DNA of 64,000 nucleotides from Ctenosaura bakeri (lineage: Eukaryota; Chordata; Lepidosauria; Squamata; Iguanidae). The DNA is taken from the NCBI GenBank assembly GCA_948474755.1, contig CAOLHI010000389.1, positions 248,001 through 312,000 of the forward strand. Direction: 5' to 3'. The translations under genes were made by a program, and so were the position numbers. Positions 52,200 to 63,613 of the stretch are shown in pieces (within the stretch, counting starts at the first letter, position 1; the number at the start of each line of letters is the position of its first letter). The notes beneath the pieces were generated by a model that had not been told where the DNA came from, made no database searches, and saw only the letters and a list, made by a program, of their open reading frames with translations.

Positions 52200-54110
52200 T
52201 GCACAGTTCAAGTCCTCTGCCGCAGAGGTATCATCTCTCCTAAATACACATGTTTAATTTAAATAAATAGCTAAAAACCCACTGGAAACCTTTTTGTGCT
52301 TTCTTGTGAATGATTGCCGAGATCCTTTCTAGTTCAAATGAAAATACTTTGGAAGTGCTCTTTTGGCATTTTGCAGGTTAACGTCAAAGATCTACAAGTG
52401 GCATTCTCACAGCTGCAGGTCTATGAACGAGTAGTACTTGTGAAGGAACAGATGGAGGAAGTAAGAGAGGGGCAGTAAAGGGTCACTTGAGTCCTTAAAG
52501 GGAGGATGCAAGAAAATTCTTCCCTCAGTCTGATGGAGTTAATGTTTCAACACCCACTGACATTTTGCATTATGTCATGGGGCAGGCATGCATTGAAAAT
52601 CAAGTTGATCTTAGATGAAGTTACTTTTGGTCCCTGAACAAAAGCTGCTTTTTTTTTTAAAGTCTAGGCATAAAAATGGTTTTGATAACTGAATAGACAG
52701 GAATACACCTATAGGTAACAAGGTGTATGCTCATTTAATATCAAACAATGTCGTTTCCCGACCAGAGCACAATTAAGTAAACAGCACCCCTCTTTATTGG
52801 ATTTGGCAAATCAGTGCTATCCAGTTATAGCTGATCCCTCAGGGCTGAGCATAATTTCAAAGAATCCAGTCATTTGGAGCACAAAAGCTGCAGTGTTCAC
52901 AGCCCAGTCCTTATGCTAACATGCAAGAGATTAAAACATGATCTGCTGCCCACGCATCCATGATAATGCAGCTGCACTTGGAATGGAGCTCCACCCTGCC
53001 ATACGAGCATACTTTTTTAATGTTATAATTGTGCAGGCATAGTTCTTGTGCTTTTTAGTGAAAGAGTTATGCATGCAGTCATAAGTAATTCTTCTCATCA
53101 AATGCAGGATCTAAATAGATACCAATGAAATAAAGCAATGTCATAGATTCTTAGAAAAAAATATGATGCATTCTTAGAGGTGGTATTTTAAGTAACTAAA
53201 GACAAGCTGTCTTGAATCGCGCAAGTCTTGTGGTTCAGCTGCGCTTTTTAGAAACAGCCAGCCACTGGATGTACAGAATGTGGTAGAAGTCTGTCTATCT
53301 GCCTAGCTGTTCATCCATCCACTCATCCATCTATCTACAGATTTTTATTCCCATGTATTTGGGTGATGATTTTACAATACAGTTATGAATACAGTTATGA
53401 AAATACAGTTATGAAAATAATTTCAATCCTAAAAATAGTTCTTAAAATTCTACCTTCTGATCAGATTCTAGGAAGCTGACATAAAGGAAACGTTAGCAAA
53501 AGCTTGACTTCTCCCAACCATCAGTACCGTGATCCCCTTGCAGGGAGGGATATGTCCTTCCTTCCACTTAGGCCACAGGCTAGCTTCCCTCCCCAAACTT
53601 ATAATTGGAGATTTTGAATATGGAGGCTCCATTTTTTACAGTTACAAGAGACTCAACCTTCATAATAAATGGGCAAAACCTCTGGATCAGAACACTGTAA
53701 GCAGATCAGCAACACACCATATAACTAAGTAAGGGGTAAAGTGTATAAAATGTAAGGTGCATTTGGTAGGTAGTTCACTTCTAAACTTTGCACAACATAA
53801 TTAGATTTGTTGTTCATTGGAATATTTTTCTCATTGTTAAATAGATTTTATTTTATATGTTTCAATTATTTTCAAATGTTACCTTTGTACTAGACCTTAG
53901 AAGTAACTTACAATAAAATAAACACATCAATAGCTGCAGTTTTCTGAAATGATATATAGTGCAGACTTTTGGAAATAAATATATCAATATGAGTTATACT
54001 TAGTTGTCTAAGTGTGCCTGAGTGATAGACCAGGCTTGGCCAGATAGCTAAGTTCAGGAGATTGTTCAACGCAGCAACCCAGAGATGACTTCTTTTACAC
54101 ACAGTAGTCA
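52200..54110. other. Intergenic, no feature recognised
   Basis: AT-rich sequence with a short (ATCC)n-like run near 53310-53335 and a 14-bp duplicated ACAGTTATGAAAAT unit near 53385-53420. No exon or named repeat. Confidence 0.4.
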
Positions 54111-54111
54111 T

Positions 54112-54348
54112 GGTACCAGTGGCCTAAATACCCTAAAAACACCAGATTCTGTCTAATCTTGGAAGGTAAGCAGAGTGAGCCCTGGCTAGTATTTGGATGG
54201 GAGTCCACCAATGAATACCAGGTGCTATAGGCTATATTTCAGAGGAAGTAACTGGCAAAGCCACCTCTGAGCACTCCTTGCCCAAGAGAACCCTATAAAT
54301 TCATCAGGTCTCCATAAGTCAACAGGTGATTTGAAGGTACATACATCT
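54112..54348 (+). mobile_element. 5S rRNA-derived SINE (best preserved)
   Basis: Head CTGTCTAATCTTGGAAGGTA, AGCAGAGTGAGCCCTGGCT, AGTATTTGGATGGGAG, ATACCAGGTGCTATAGGCT; body GAGGAAGTAACTGGCAAAGC; tail TCTCCATAAGTCAACAGGTG ATTTGAAGG. The whole 5S-related head is present. Confidence 0.87.
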
Positions 54349-54722
54349 ATGGTGCCAAGGATGCTTGGGGTGACTCTTGATTAAGACCCCAATTCCTCAA
54401 CCAAAACAATAAAAAAGAGCACATGTGAAAGAGCAGGAAAGAAGTATACACCTAAAGAGATCTAGAGGACCTTCTAATATAATGGTTCAGTGTCCCCACA
54501 TCTTAAGATGAGACCTAATGTTCAAGGAGCCAGGCAGTCTTGAACAAGAACAAAGTAAACTAGTTCAGGCCCAATGGTATGTGGTTGAAGTTTCATGAAC
54601 AGGATTCTTTTTCAATTTCACACTTACTTGGGGGCATTCTCCAGTTGTGTTACAAGGCATTGGGGGCCTCATGTTTGGAACTAGTTCCCAGCCTTGGATT
54701 TCAGCATTTTATACTGGGTGCA

Positions 54723-55095
54723 CTCTGAGGAGAGCAGAAGGTGAGCTGCGTTTTGGAGTCATCCTTGATTCTTCCACCGTGTTTTCTGAAAGCTTGGTGA
54801 GGGGGCTTTTTGGTTGTTTTTGTCTGTGTGCTCTCCCTGAGCACATAGTTCAAGTGGGAGAGGCTTCTGCTGAGTCACTGGTTTGCTTGGGAGATAGAGC
54901 TAGGAGCCATTTGCTTTATATAACTGCTGCCTCAGTCTTTGGAGCTCAGTCTCTGAGGAGAGAGCAGAAGGGGAGCTGTGTTTGAGGGGTCATCCTAGAT
55001 TTTTTTACTATGTTTTTGGAAAGCTTGGGTGGGGGGGGCGCTTTTGTTTGTTTTTGACCATGTGATCTCCCTGAGCATATAGTCCAAGAAGGCAG
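54723..55095 (+). repeat. Tandem repeat in CR1 5' region, ~228 bp period
   Basis: The segment beginning CTCTGAGGAGAGCAGAAGG at 54723 recurs at 54951 (CTCTGAGGAGAGAGCAGAAGG), followed in both by GAGCTG, a GTCATCCT...GATT stretch, GAAAGCTTGG, a TTTTTG-rich run, and CTCCCTGAGCA(C/T)ATAGT(T/C)CAAG. The second unit is incomplete. Tandem 5' units can carry promoter activity in LINEs; here that is inference. Confidence 0.75.
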
Positions 55096-56569
55096 GTGGC
55101 TCTACTGGAAGAGAAAGTCAGCACATTTCAGGTATGTGTTGAGACACTTCAACACATCAGAGAACACAAAGACTTCCTGGATAGAACAGAGGGAGTATTG
55201 ATCCTACAGAACCAACAGGAAGAAACTGCCAATGAAAACAAAAAGGGCTGTAACACTGAGGAAGCACCTTGGAAGACATTCATTACCAGAAGCAGACCAC
55301 ACACAAAGGATTCTGAATTGCTCTAATTAAGTAGTTGTTTCCTACATCCTCCTGAGGATATTGGTAGTGAAGAGTCAGAAGCAGGAGACCAGCAACAAGA
55401 AAAACTGCATGCCAGGAAAGGAGCCAGCCTAACCACCAACTGCAGCAAGTAGAAAAGGAAAGTGCTGGTAGTCGGTTATTCACTGTTTAGGGGTACAGAG
55501 GGCCCTGTCTGACAGCTGGACAAAGTGAATCTGGAAGTGTCCTGTCTCCCTGGTAGCTGTATCCAGGATGCCACGAACAACTCACTGAGCTACACAAGGA
55601 AGTGCTCCATTCTCCTGATTGATGTGGGCACCAAGGACACTGCAAAAAACACCTTTGAGCAGATTACCTTGGACTAGGAAGCCCTGAGCAAAAAGTGAAG
55701 AGCTTAGAGGCACAAGAGGTATTCGTAACAATTCAGCCTGTGAAAGATAGAAGACTACTCAGGGAACGGAAGATACTGCAGGTACCACAGAAGATGTCAA
55801 CAAGAGCGTTTTGGTTTCTGGGATCATAATGTTCACTTTTAGGAGGAGGAGGATTGGCTACAGGTTGGCTGCACCTCTTGAAGACAGGGAAGAATGTCTT
55901 TGCAGAAGCATGGTATGTCTGATCGAGAGGGTTTAGACTAAATCCCTGGGGGTGAGGTTGAGATGATAGCTCCAACATTTATCCAAAGGCAAGGTCTAAA
56001 CACAAGGATGTGAATTCTAGAGGAGAAGCTGAGGGAGAGCATGGGAGCCACAGCAAAACTCGCAGTAAGGTAAAAGGTCAGAACAAACAAGGCCAGAATC
56101 TGAGAAACAAACAAGATGAGCTTAAAGTCCTGGTGCAGAAAGGTAAATATGATTTTATAGGTAAAACAGAGATCCGCAGAGTTTTTTGTGGGAGTTTTGC
56201 GAGGCTGCACCAACACATTTTGCTGTCTGAAACAAAGGACAAGATGGCCCTCCCGCTTCCTATTCTATGTATAAAACCTGACCAACCAGTAGTTGAATTT
56301 TATCACAGAAGAACAGAGAGCAGCAGGATGATGGGCAGGGAGGGCCTGTCACATGCTGTACATAGTTGACAACCCCTGCAGGGAAAATCCACCAGAGGTC
56401 TCAGTCTCATTCTTTCTAATGGTAAGACCAATATTCAGCTGTCTGGTGGCCGCAGCAGCAGAAATACAGCTGACTGTAAGGCAAGGGAAAACTGCAATTG
56501 CCACCATTGGGCACGTCTTCCTGAGACTAAATGCTGAATCTAGAATTGGGAGGTGCTTTTTGACAAATG

Positions 56570-57233
56570 ACTGTGAGGGAAACTGTGACAGAGTTCTGGG
56601 GTGTGTGGCTATCCTGAGTGCCAGAGCAGCCTAGCAACAGGTTGCCAGGCAACCAGAATAGCTCTTCAGGAGAGAAACCCAGCCCAGTAGTGTAAGGAAG
56701 GAGGTGGTGGCTGAGAGGAAAAGATGTAAACAGGCAAACACTGATTGTCATTTGTCAGTCCTTCAGCCAGAGAGAGATCTGGAATAAAGTCTCTCAGTCA
56801 GCCAGGGAGGCTGTCTGAGTGGAAAGGGTTTAATTCTCAATGAAGCCTAAAAAGAGGCAGAAGACTGATTAAACCATTATAAAATCTGGTCAGAAAGTGT
56901 GACTTAGACTGGAGTTTGTGCCTTTGGTGAGAGTACGGCCAAAGAGTTGTTTATTATACTCGTGCTTATATGAGAAATTACAGATATAAGGAAACTGACT
57001 AAAAGTACTCTGCTGAAGAACTGCATTAATTCTGACCTGCATATGAACTCCACTACTTTGTTCTGTATGTTATCTTAATAAATATGACAGTTTATTTTTA
57101 TAAACACTGACTTGGCTTAGTGGTATACAGTAAATAAAGACACACAGAAAACACGCTACCATAGCACTATAAAGGGGTTCTAAATAATCATTGGAAGGCT
57201 TCACACTTTTTTACACAAAGGTGGTGTTACAAG
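56570..57233 (+). mobile_element. Probable LTR-like insertion inside the CR1 copy
   Basis: Not CR1 sequence, although CR1 flanks it on both sides. It begins near TGTGACAGAGTTCTGGGG (56585) and ends near GGTGTTACA (57233). It has a possible AATAAA (57078-57083, CTTAATAAATATGAC) preceded by a long GC-mixed leader, as in an LTR. The termini TGTGAC and GTTACA are roughly inverted. I find no clear target duplication and 56172-56570 remains unassigned. Confidence 0.45.
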
Positions 57234-58254
57234 GGAGGAAGCAGAGCTGTGTGGAAAAGAGAGGGCACTTTATCAGATGGGGAGCTGCTGTACCAATCTG
57301 AGAGAGAAAGAAGCCCTGTCACAAGCGTATATAACAAATGGCAAGAAGGATGAATCATCAAGGAACAGTACAGACATGTAGCCCAATCTTGCAGGAACAG
57401 TGTAAGGAAAGCTAAAGTAGGAAACAGTAGGAGCACTGCTCAGCAAAAGAATGGTAAAATGCTAAGAGATCACTACAAAAAGGGCTTGACCACATTACAT
57501 GTGAAAGGCATCTAGGAGTCTTAGTAGACCACAAGCTGAACATGAGTCAGGAGTGTGATGTGGCAGCTAAAACAGCCAATGCGATTCTGGACTGCATCAA
57601 CAGGAGTATGGTATCTAGGTCAAAGGAAGTGATATAACCTCTCTATTCTGCTTTGGCATTAGATTCCACCTGGAATGCTGTGTCCAGTTCTAGGCACCAT
57701 AGTTCAGGAAGGATATTGACAAGCTGGAATGTGTCCAGATGATAGAAGGCCTGGAAACCATGCCCTATGAGGAGCAGCTTTGGGAGCTGTATATACTTAG
57801 CCTGGAGAAGAGAAGGTTAGGAGACAACATGATAGCTATTTTATTTGAAGAGATCTCATATGGAAGATAGAGCAAGCCTGTTTTTTGCTCCAAAGACCAG
57901 GATAACAGAGGCTTCAAACTTCAGGAAATGGCTTCAAACTTCAGGAAAAGAGATTCCATCTAAACATGAGGAAGAACTTCCTGATGATAAGAGGAGAACA
58001 GTGGAATACTCTGCCTCTAAGTGTAGTGGAGTCTCCTTCTTTGGAGATTTTAAAACAAAGGTTGGATGGCCATCTATCAGAAATGCTTTGATGATGTTTT
58101 CCTGCATGGCAGGGAATTGGACTCCATGGCCCTTGGGAGTCTCTTCCAACTTTATGACTCTTTGATTCCCAGATTGGGAAAAATGTGGGACATAGATACA
58201 AATGACCATGATGATCATGATGGTATTCAGAATCCTTAATGGGATTTATATATG

Positions 58255-58640
58255 TGTAGGCTCTGAAGTGACGGCACTACACAGTGAATCATAGCCCAAA
58301 GCCTCCCATCCCCACTTACCAGGAAGCTGTGGCAGCAATCAACAGATGTCTATTTCTCTGATGGATGGGAAGCAAGGGACTGCCATTTCCATCCCTTCTT
58401 GTGAGTAATAATATCCAGTGCAACAGGCAGAATCAGGGTCCCTGATGCAATTCACCATTGTGCTAGAGATCACTCATGCAAGGGGGCACATGGATGTCAG
58501 TCAACTGCTTCTCAATTGACAAGGAAACAGACCCCCATTGATTGCAATAAATGGGGATTTGTGAATAAGTAACAGTCATGCATGTGTAACTCTAGGATAG
58601 GCATTTGTAAGTGCCATAGAAGATTCCCGCTAACAAAAAC
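58255..58640 (+). repeat. Unclassified interspersed repeat, copy 2
   Basis: Homologous in inverse orientation to 51060-51425: GTGCAACAGGCAGAATC, GGTCCCTGATGCAATTC, GAGATCACTCATGC, AACAGACCCCCATTGATTGC. Starts just after a CR1 3' end. Ends unclear. Confidence 0.6.
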
Positions 58641-58885
58641 ATCACCAACAGGTTATCAGTGCTATGGGACTGTTAGTTTCTGGAGAGCCTGAAAAATGTA
58701 TTTTCCCCAGTCCTTTCTCTTGAAATATCCCAATATGGTCCACATAGAGGAATTTAAAAAAAAACTCTAAAGAACACATTTGTTCAGCACTTATATCCCT
58801 TATGTCAAGTGTGGACATTTTTGGCAGGTCTTGAAGCCAGCATTCTTTCCTTGTAGCCATCAAGTGGCCTTACTGAAAAAGAGAG

Positions 58886-59360
58886 GTACAGTTGGCCTTC
58901 CACATTCACTAGGGTTAGCGGTGCAAGACCCTTGCAAAAGTAGAAAAATCGCAAATATCAAAATGGGTGTGTGTGTGTGTCTGTCTCTGGGAAGGAGGCC
59001 AAGGCATGGTGGGGAGAACATGCAATCAGGTCCAAACCAGGTCAGGGGAAGGAGAGGGAAGTGGAATGAGTCAGCATGGTGGCTCTATACATCCTCTTTC
59101 CTGTCATAGGGAGGAGGTCATAGGGAGGGGATTTCTAGCGCTGAGAAATTAGGCTGTGAGCCATCCTTAGCTAGCCCAACATCTTGTGGAGGTGGAGGAA
59201 AATCAGAGGTGGGTTTTTAAGGGCTGTGTGGCGTGATTGGAGCCACTGAGAAGGTTCCCCTAGAAAAGAAGCACCTGAGATGGGGGGGGGCAAGAGTGGA
59301 GATACACAAATAATCAAATCCATTAAAGTTAAACCCACAACTGTGGAGGGCCAACTGTAG
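58886..59360. repeat. Tigger-like MITE with TA target duplication
   Basis: Ends TACAGTTGGCCTTCCACATT and (right) GTGGAGGGCCAACTGTA, inverted, each flanked by TA. About 470 bp, no transposase. Internal (GT)n at 58966-58980. The TA duplication and CAG-type termini fit pogo/Tigger-like mariner relatives; assignment is inference. Confidence 0.78.
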
Positions 59361-59944
59361 ATGGAAAATTACTTCTGAATTTGAAAAAAAATAGAGTTTT
59401 ATATTAACCAATATGGGATACTCTGCAGCCTATTTACAAGGTTGACCTGCTGCTTCCAGAGGATTCCAAGAGAAGCCTTTTTCCCAGAAAAAGGGCAATT
59501 GAGGAGTCTGGGAGTGTTATTAGCACCTGCATGTGACTCCAGAGCTTTACCTTGCCCATCCATGTCCTGCAAAATAGTGAATACAAGTTGCTAAGAATGT
59601 GAGCAAGCCAGTTCTCTCCTTTTTTCCCACTCATCTCTATTTTTATTTTCCCCTCACAAATGTCATTTTCGCATTCTGTTCATTTTAGAACAAAAGTTCT
59701 TAACCTGGGGTCTGCAAAGCCCTGACAAGGGGTCCAGAAAAGCCCTGCTCCTGGACACCACTAGCAGCAGCAGCAGCAACAGGAATGCAGTGGGGGGGGC
59801 ATGTGCAAGTGTCCAAACAGCTCCCTCATTTGCAAGCAAAGAAGCCATTTGGATGCATGCACATACTTGCCACCATGTCCCTCGACACCCACACACCCTG
59901 CTGCTGCATCCCTGACAAAAGGGACACAGTAGCAAGGATGCGTG

Positions 59945-60117
59945 CATGCCCAAACTATGACTCTGGAGATCAGAGTTTGAATCCCCACTCAGCCTGGGAA
60001 ACCCACTGGGTGACTTCAAGCAAGTCACATTCTCTCAACCTCGGAGAAAGGCAAAGGCAACAAATCTTGCCAAGAAACCCTCTGTGAAAGGTTCACCTTA
60101 GGGTCGCCAAAAGTAAT
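59945..60117 (+). mobile_element. Sauria-type SINE (partial)
   Basis: Contains ACTCTGGAGATCAGAGTTTG, AAACCCACTGGGTGACTTC, AAAGGCAACAAATCTTGCCA and CTTAGGGTCGCCA. It lacks the first part of the head and the very end of the tail. A (CAG)n run precedes it at 59762-59779. Confidence 0.83.
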
Positions 60118-60173
60118 TTTTCAAAGGAGGGAAACACAATGGCTAGAAAGAATCTCCCACCACCAGCAGGACT

Positions 60174-60360
60174 TTATTGTTGTGTGCTGTCAGGTCATTT
60201 CAGAGTTATGGCAACCCTACAGAGAACCTATCACAGGACTTTTTTGGCAATATTTGTTCGGGGGGGGGTTCCCTTTGCCTTTCTCTGAGGCTGAGAGAAT
60301 GTCACTTGTCCAAGGTCACCCAGTGTCTGAACAGGGATTTGAATCTTAGTTTCTAGAAGC
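60174..60360 (-). mobile_element. Sauria-type SINE, antisense
   Basis: Begins with the tail complement TGTTGTGTGCTGTCAGGTCA and ends in the head complement (GAATCTTAGTTTCTAGAAGC). It forms an inverted pair with the plus-strand copy 60 bp upstream. A short (GTAT)n run follows at 60384-60396. Confidence 0.83.
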
Positions 60361-61378
60361 CATAAATAGATAAATAAATAAGTATGTATGTATGTTTGAA
60401 TATTTCAATAATATTTGAATATTTAAACCTAAATTTAAAGTCTTGGGGGATTCCAGCAACAAATTACATTTACAGGGGGGCCTGGTAAAGAAAAGGTTAA
60501 GTATCACTGTTCTAGAGGCTCACAGATTCCTATCAAACTGTTTTACGTGTGTGTGACGTTTTCTTTATAAGTTACGATATGCAGCAGTGCAATGGCATAT
60601 AAATACCAAACTTAAGTGTGTCTGTTTGGTTTGGAAGCAAATCTGGCTAGAAGGAAATTGTACAGCCAGTTTTGTTTCCAAACTGACAGCCACTCAACCA
60701 TTTCAGTTCAGGATTAGGGGGAACAAATGTTGCTCATGCTCACTTGATGTTCTGTTCTGGATTTTGGCCATTTATGCCCTCCTCCACAATCTGATAAATT
60801 GTAAGGAGCTCAAGCAGAGCACTCCCTTATCCTTCAATTTTCTATTTTCCTTTTCTAAAAAAAGAAGATGTTCAGTATTTTGAAAAAAAGGAAGAGGAAG
60901 AATTGAGCAGCATCATTAAGACTAAACCCTAGTCTTAAAGCGCTACTAGACTCCCCCCAACACACTTTTTTTCTCTTTTTTGCTGTCATAGACTAACATG
61001 GGTACCTCTCTGAACATTGATTTTCTGTTCTGGCTACTGAGTAGGCTCAGCGAGCTAGCTTACTTGCTGCTTTGTTTACAAAGATGCTCCCTTGGTTTTA
61101 AATATGTATATATTATTTAAAGTTCTTTTTTCCCTATGGCTTTGCATATTTCTGCTGACACTGACCAACTGAGTTTTCAGACAGAGTGATTATTACATTT
61201 CAAAAGTTCCAACCCTCCCTGCTCCAAATGTCTCAGATGGATCTTGGATATTTAAAACATTCCCACTTATTACTTGAAAGGCACAGCATGACTTTTTACC
61301 CCAGCATTTATTTGGAAATTTCTAGTCTAGATTTCTAGCAAGTAAGCCAGTGTGTTGTGGTTTGAGTGTTGGACTATG

Positions 61379-61578
61379 GACCTTTCTGCACTACACTGTT
61401 ATAGTGCTATTATTCCCCTTTCAACATCCTGTGGAATACTAGGGTTTATACATTACTGAGGCCAAAGAGCTCTCTGGCTGAGAATTCTGAATCCTCCCTA
61501 AACTGCAAACCCCAGGATTCCATAGGATGTTGAAAGTGAAATAATAGCTCTATAATAGTATATAGGGCAGAAAGGCTC
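61379..61578. repeat. Palindromic MITE (GCCATTTC family), copy in SINE
   Basis: About 200 bp with ends CCTTTCTGCAC and GCAGAAAGG; internal CTGTTATAGTGCTATTATTCC and its inverted counterpart. Inserted in the head of the Sauria SINE between GGACTATG and ATGACTC. The apparent flanking repeat is ATG. Confidence 0.8.
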
Positions 61579-61892
61579 CATGACTCTGGAGACCAAGGCC
61601 ATTTCCGCATGAGAGGGTTGGAGCAGTTCACTGCGTGTCAAGAGTGGTGCTTTTATAATCTGATTTGGAAACTGAATTCAGAAATTCAGAAACTGTGCTG
61701 GCTGCAGTCCCCCCCTTTACATCATACTACTGTGGAGAACAGCGGTTGCTGCATCCACAACAGCAAGTCCCTGGCCACTCCTATTCCCCTCCCTTGCCCC
61801 ACCCCACTATCATTGATTGGTCTGTTTTTTAAAAAACATACATACATTTTTAACATATTTCTATGTTGCTACATTTGTGCATAGGAAAGTAT

Positions 61893-62785
61893 TGTTACTG
61901 CAGTTCAGGCCTACCCGGAGATAGCACTTGATCTTGTTTTCGATATCAAACCATTTGGCTTTCCTCTGCCACCCAGCTCCACGTGTTTGCGAGGCCTCCA
62001 GACAAGCACGTAAACAGGCGCGGCCGCTAATTGCTGGACATTCCATTCCCCACCTAGGCAGGCTGAACTGAGCCGGTTTGTCGCTTCAGGGACCTCTCTG
62101 GCAAACACCCTTTTTGCTTATGCGCGATACTAACAAAGGCCTCCCTGCCCCGAGCAGGCAGCCTCACAAAGCTGTACTAAGCGCTACGTATTTGCATACT
62201 GGCTACACTATTGTTGAGTTGGTGCTAAGCCAATCATGCTAAACTCTATCCTTTCCAAAGCTTTGTCCCGCTCCAAACTCGCATTGTTCTCACTGAGTAA
62301 GGTATGGCCTGTAGTCACAATTCACCCTATATAAACCCTCCGATTCCGAGACCACCTCAGATCGCTCCCGAGTTCCAGACTGCCTTGCTGCTGCTTTGGT
62401 CGGCGAGCTCCCCTCAGCGAACCGCTCTGAGCTTTCTTTCCTGCACCCCAACGAACTCTATCTTCATATCTCTCCAGGACTACGAGACAGGTGTCGTATC
62501 ACCCATTTCCCCCGAAAATCCCTATTTCCAATTCTTTGGTTAGCTGTGTGATTGTGGTGTCTTTACTGTTTGTTTGGCTTTCAATAAAACATAGTTTTTG
62601 CTATTTTAAAACCGTCTAACTGCTTGACTGACCTGACTCCGTAGACACTGGGTTGCAAGATCCTGCTACGTTACCCTGCCTCTCACTAGCTTAGTGAGTG
62701 CTCCAGCTAATTTTCCCCAAAGTTGTGTTATTGTGGTTTGGTTATTTGGGTGACCCTCCCGGGACCCCCAGAGAACAGGGTAACA
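61893..62785 (+). mobile_element. Solo LTR of an endogenous retrovirus-like element
   Basis: Bounded by TGTTAC at 61893 and GTAACA at 62785, inverted, with the 4-bp target duplication GTAT on both sides (61889-61892 and 62786-62789). It contains a CCAAT box (62230-62234), TATATAAA (62328-62335) and AATAAA (62583-62588), giving a plausible U3-R-U5 order on the plus strand. No internal gag, pol or env is present, so it is the product of LTR-LTR recombination. The 4-bp duplication fits gammaretrovirus-like integration. The edges are secure, the family is not. Confidence 0.9.
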
Positions 62786-62907
62786 GTATGTTCGTTGATA
62801 CGTGAAAAAACACGTCTTAACAGTCCATTACCAGATCCACTCTCTTCCTGCTGTCGGTTTAACGCATGAAGACAATAATGATGGCAGCCTGTCCTTTGAT
62901 GGGTGGA

Positions 62908-62924
62908 GAGAGAGAGAGAGAGAG
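62908..62924 (+). repeat. (GA)n microsatellite
   Basis: GAGAGAGAGAGAGAGA in the right half of the 730-bp TIR element, downstream of the solo LTR. Confidence 0.85.
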
Positions 62925-63577
62925 ACGGAAATGACAGAGAGGACAGCCTGGGAACATCCACAGCCTGCCACTTCTCCGATGTGAATCAATGCTACACTTC
63001 TGCATGTAGACGAAAACTGAAGCAGAACCGGTTTGGCAGATTTACATTGGAGTTTTTCTGGTTTTCACATATAGCGGTTTTGCACCACTGTTCTAGGAAC
63101 TGTTCTAGGAGCTGAAAACGTGCAGAACCACAAGGAAAACTATGATGCTAAAATGGTACCACGTGCAGACCGGAGGGTAAAAATTTGACGCTGTTATGAT
63201 GTATCAACCTCGTGTGGAAATGGCCCAAGGTTCAAATCTCTGCTAAGCCATAGAAACCCACTGGGTGACCATGGACAAGACATACTCTTTCAGCTTCAGA
63301 GGGAGGCAAAGACAAACCCCTTTTGAACAAATGTTTCCAAGAAAACCCCGTGATATGGCTCCTTTAGGGTCACTACATGTCAGAAACAACTTGGACGGAT
63401 ACAACAACAACAACAACAACAACGATTATCTCACAATTAATATTACTGTAGATATCCAACCTTTTTTTGTTTTGAGATAATGTCTATCTGGCAGGATGGT
63501 AACCAATAATAAATGAAATATTTGTTTTTGTAAAATGATGTAATTTAGCATACTATGATATTTCCTTCCAGGATATA

Positions 63578-63578
63578 C

Positions 63579-63613
<35 letters not shown>

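Larger units (their letters stand above)
54640..58170 (+). mobile_element. CR1 LINE, near-full span, broken, with internal LTR-like insertion
   Basis: Parts in order: a 5' UTR-like block with a tandem repeat (54723-55095); ORF1 remnants (LLEEKVSTFQVCVETLQHIR) at 55100-55320; a decayed SGNH/esterase-like domain (VLVVGYSLFRGTEGP ... IDVGTKDT) at 55455-55930; the start of ORF2 endonuclease (NLRNKQDELKVLVQKGKYDF) at 56085-56160; foreign sequence to about 57233; more CR1 at 57234-57475; then the C-terminal RT and 3' end 57490-58165 ([21 protein letters not shown]; TLPLSVVESPSLEILKQRLD-like). The central RT is deleted. Many stops. SGNH ORF1 is typical of sauropsid CR1. Confidence 0.8.
61598..63224 (+). 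mobile_element. Non-autonomous TIR element with CCAAG target duplication
   Basis: Inverted ends GCCATTTCCGCATGAG and (right end, complement) GCCATTTCCACACGAG, 14 of 16 identical. Direct repeats CCAAG flank it (61593-61597 and 63225-63229) and joining them restores the SINE sequence. About 730 bp once the solo LTR inside it is discounted. No transposase frame. Its ends match those of the palindromic MITE family in this window. Confidence 0.82.
61345..63423 (+). mobile_element. Sauria-type SINE split into three parts by two insertions
   Basis: SINE segments lie at 61345-61378 (GTTGTGGTTTGAGTGTTGGA), 61580-61597 (ATGACTCTGGAGACCAAG) and 63225-63402 (AAGGTTCAAATCTCTGCTAA through the tail CAACTTGGACGGATACAAC), followed by an (AAC)n tail at 63401-63423. 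They join in the order of the uninterrupted copies in this window. The gaps are a 200-bp palindromic MITE and a larger TIR element that itself carries a solo LTR. Confidence 0.85.

Noticed and set aside
54112..54348. A genuine 5S rRNA gene.
   Set aside because: The 5S-like head is diverged and fused to a SINE body and tail; no terminator run follows the head.
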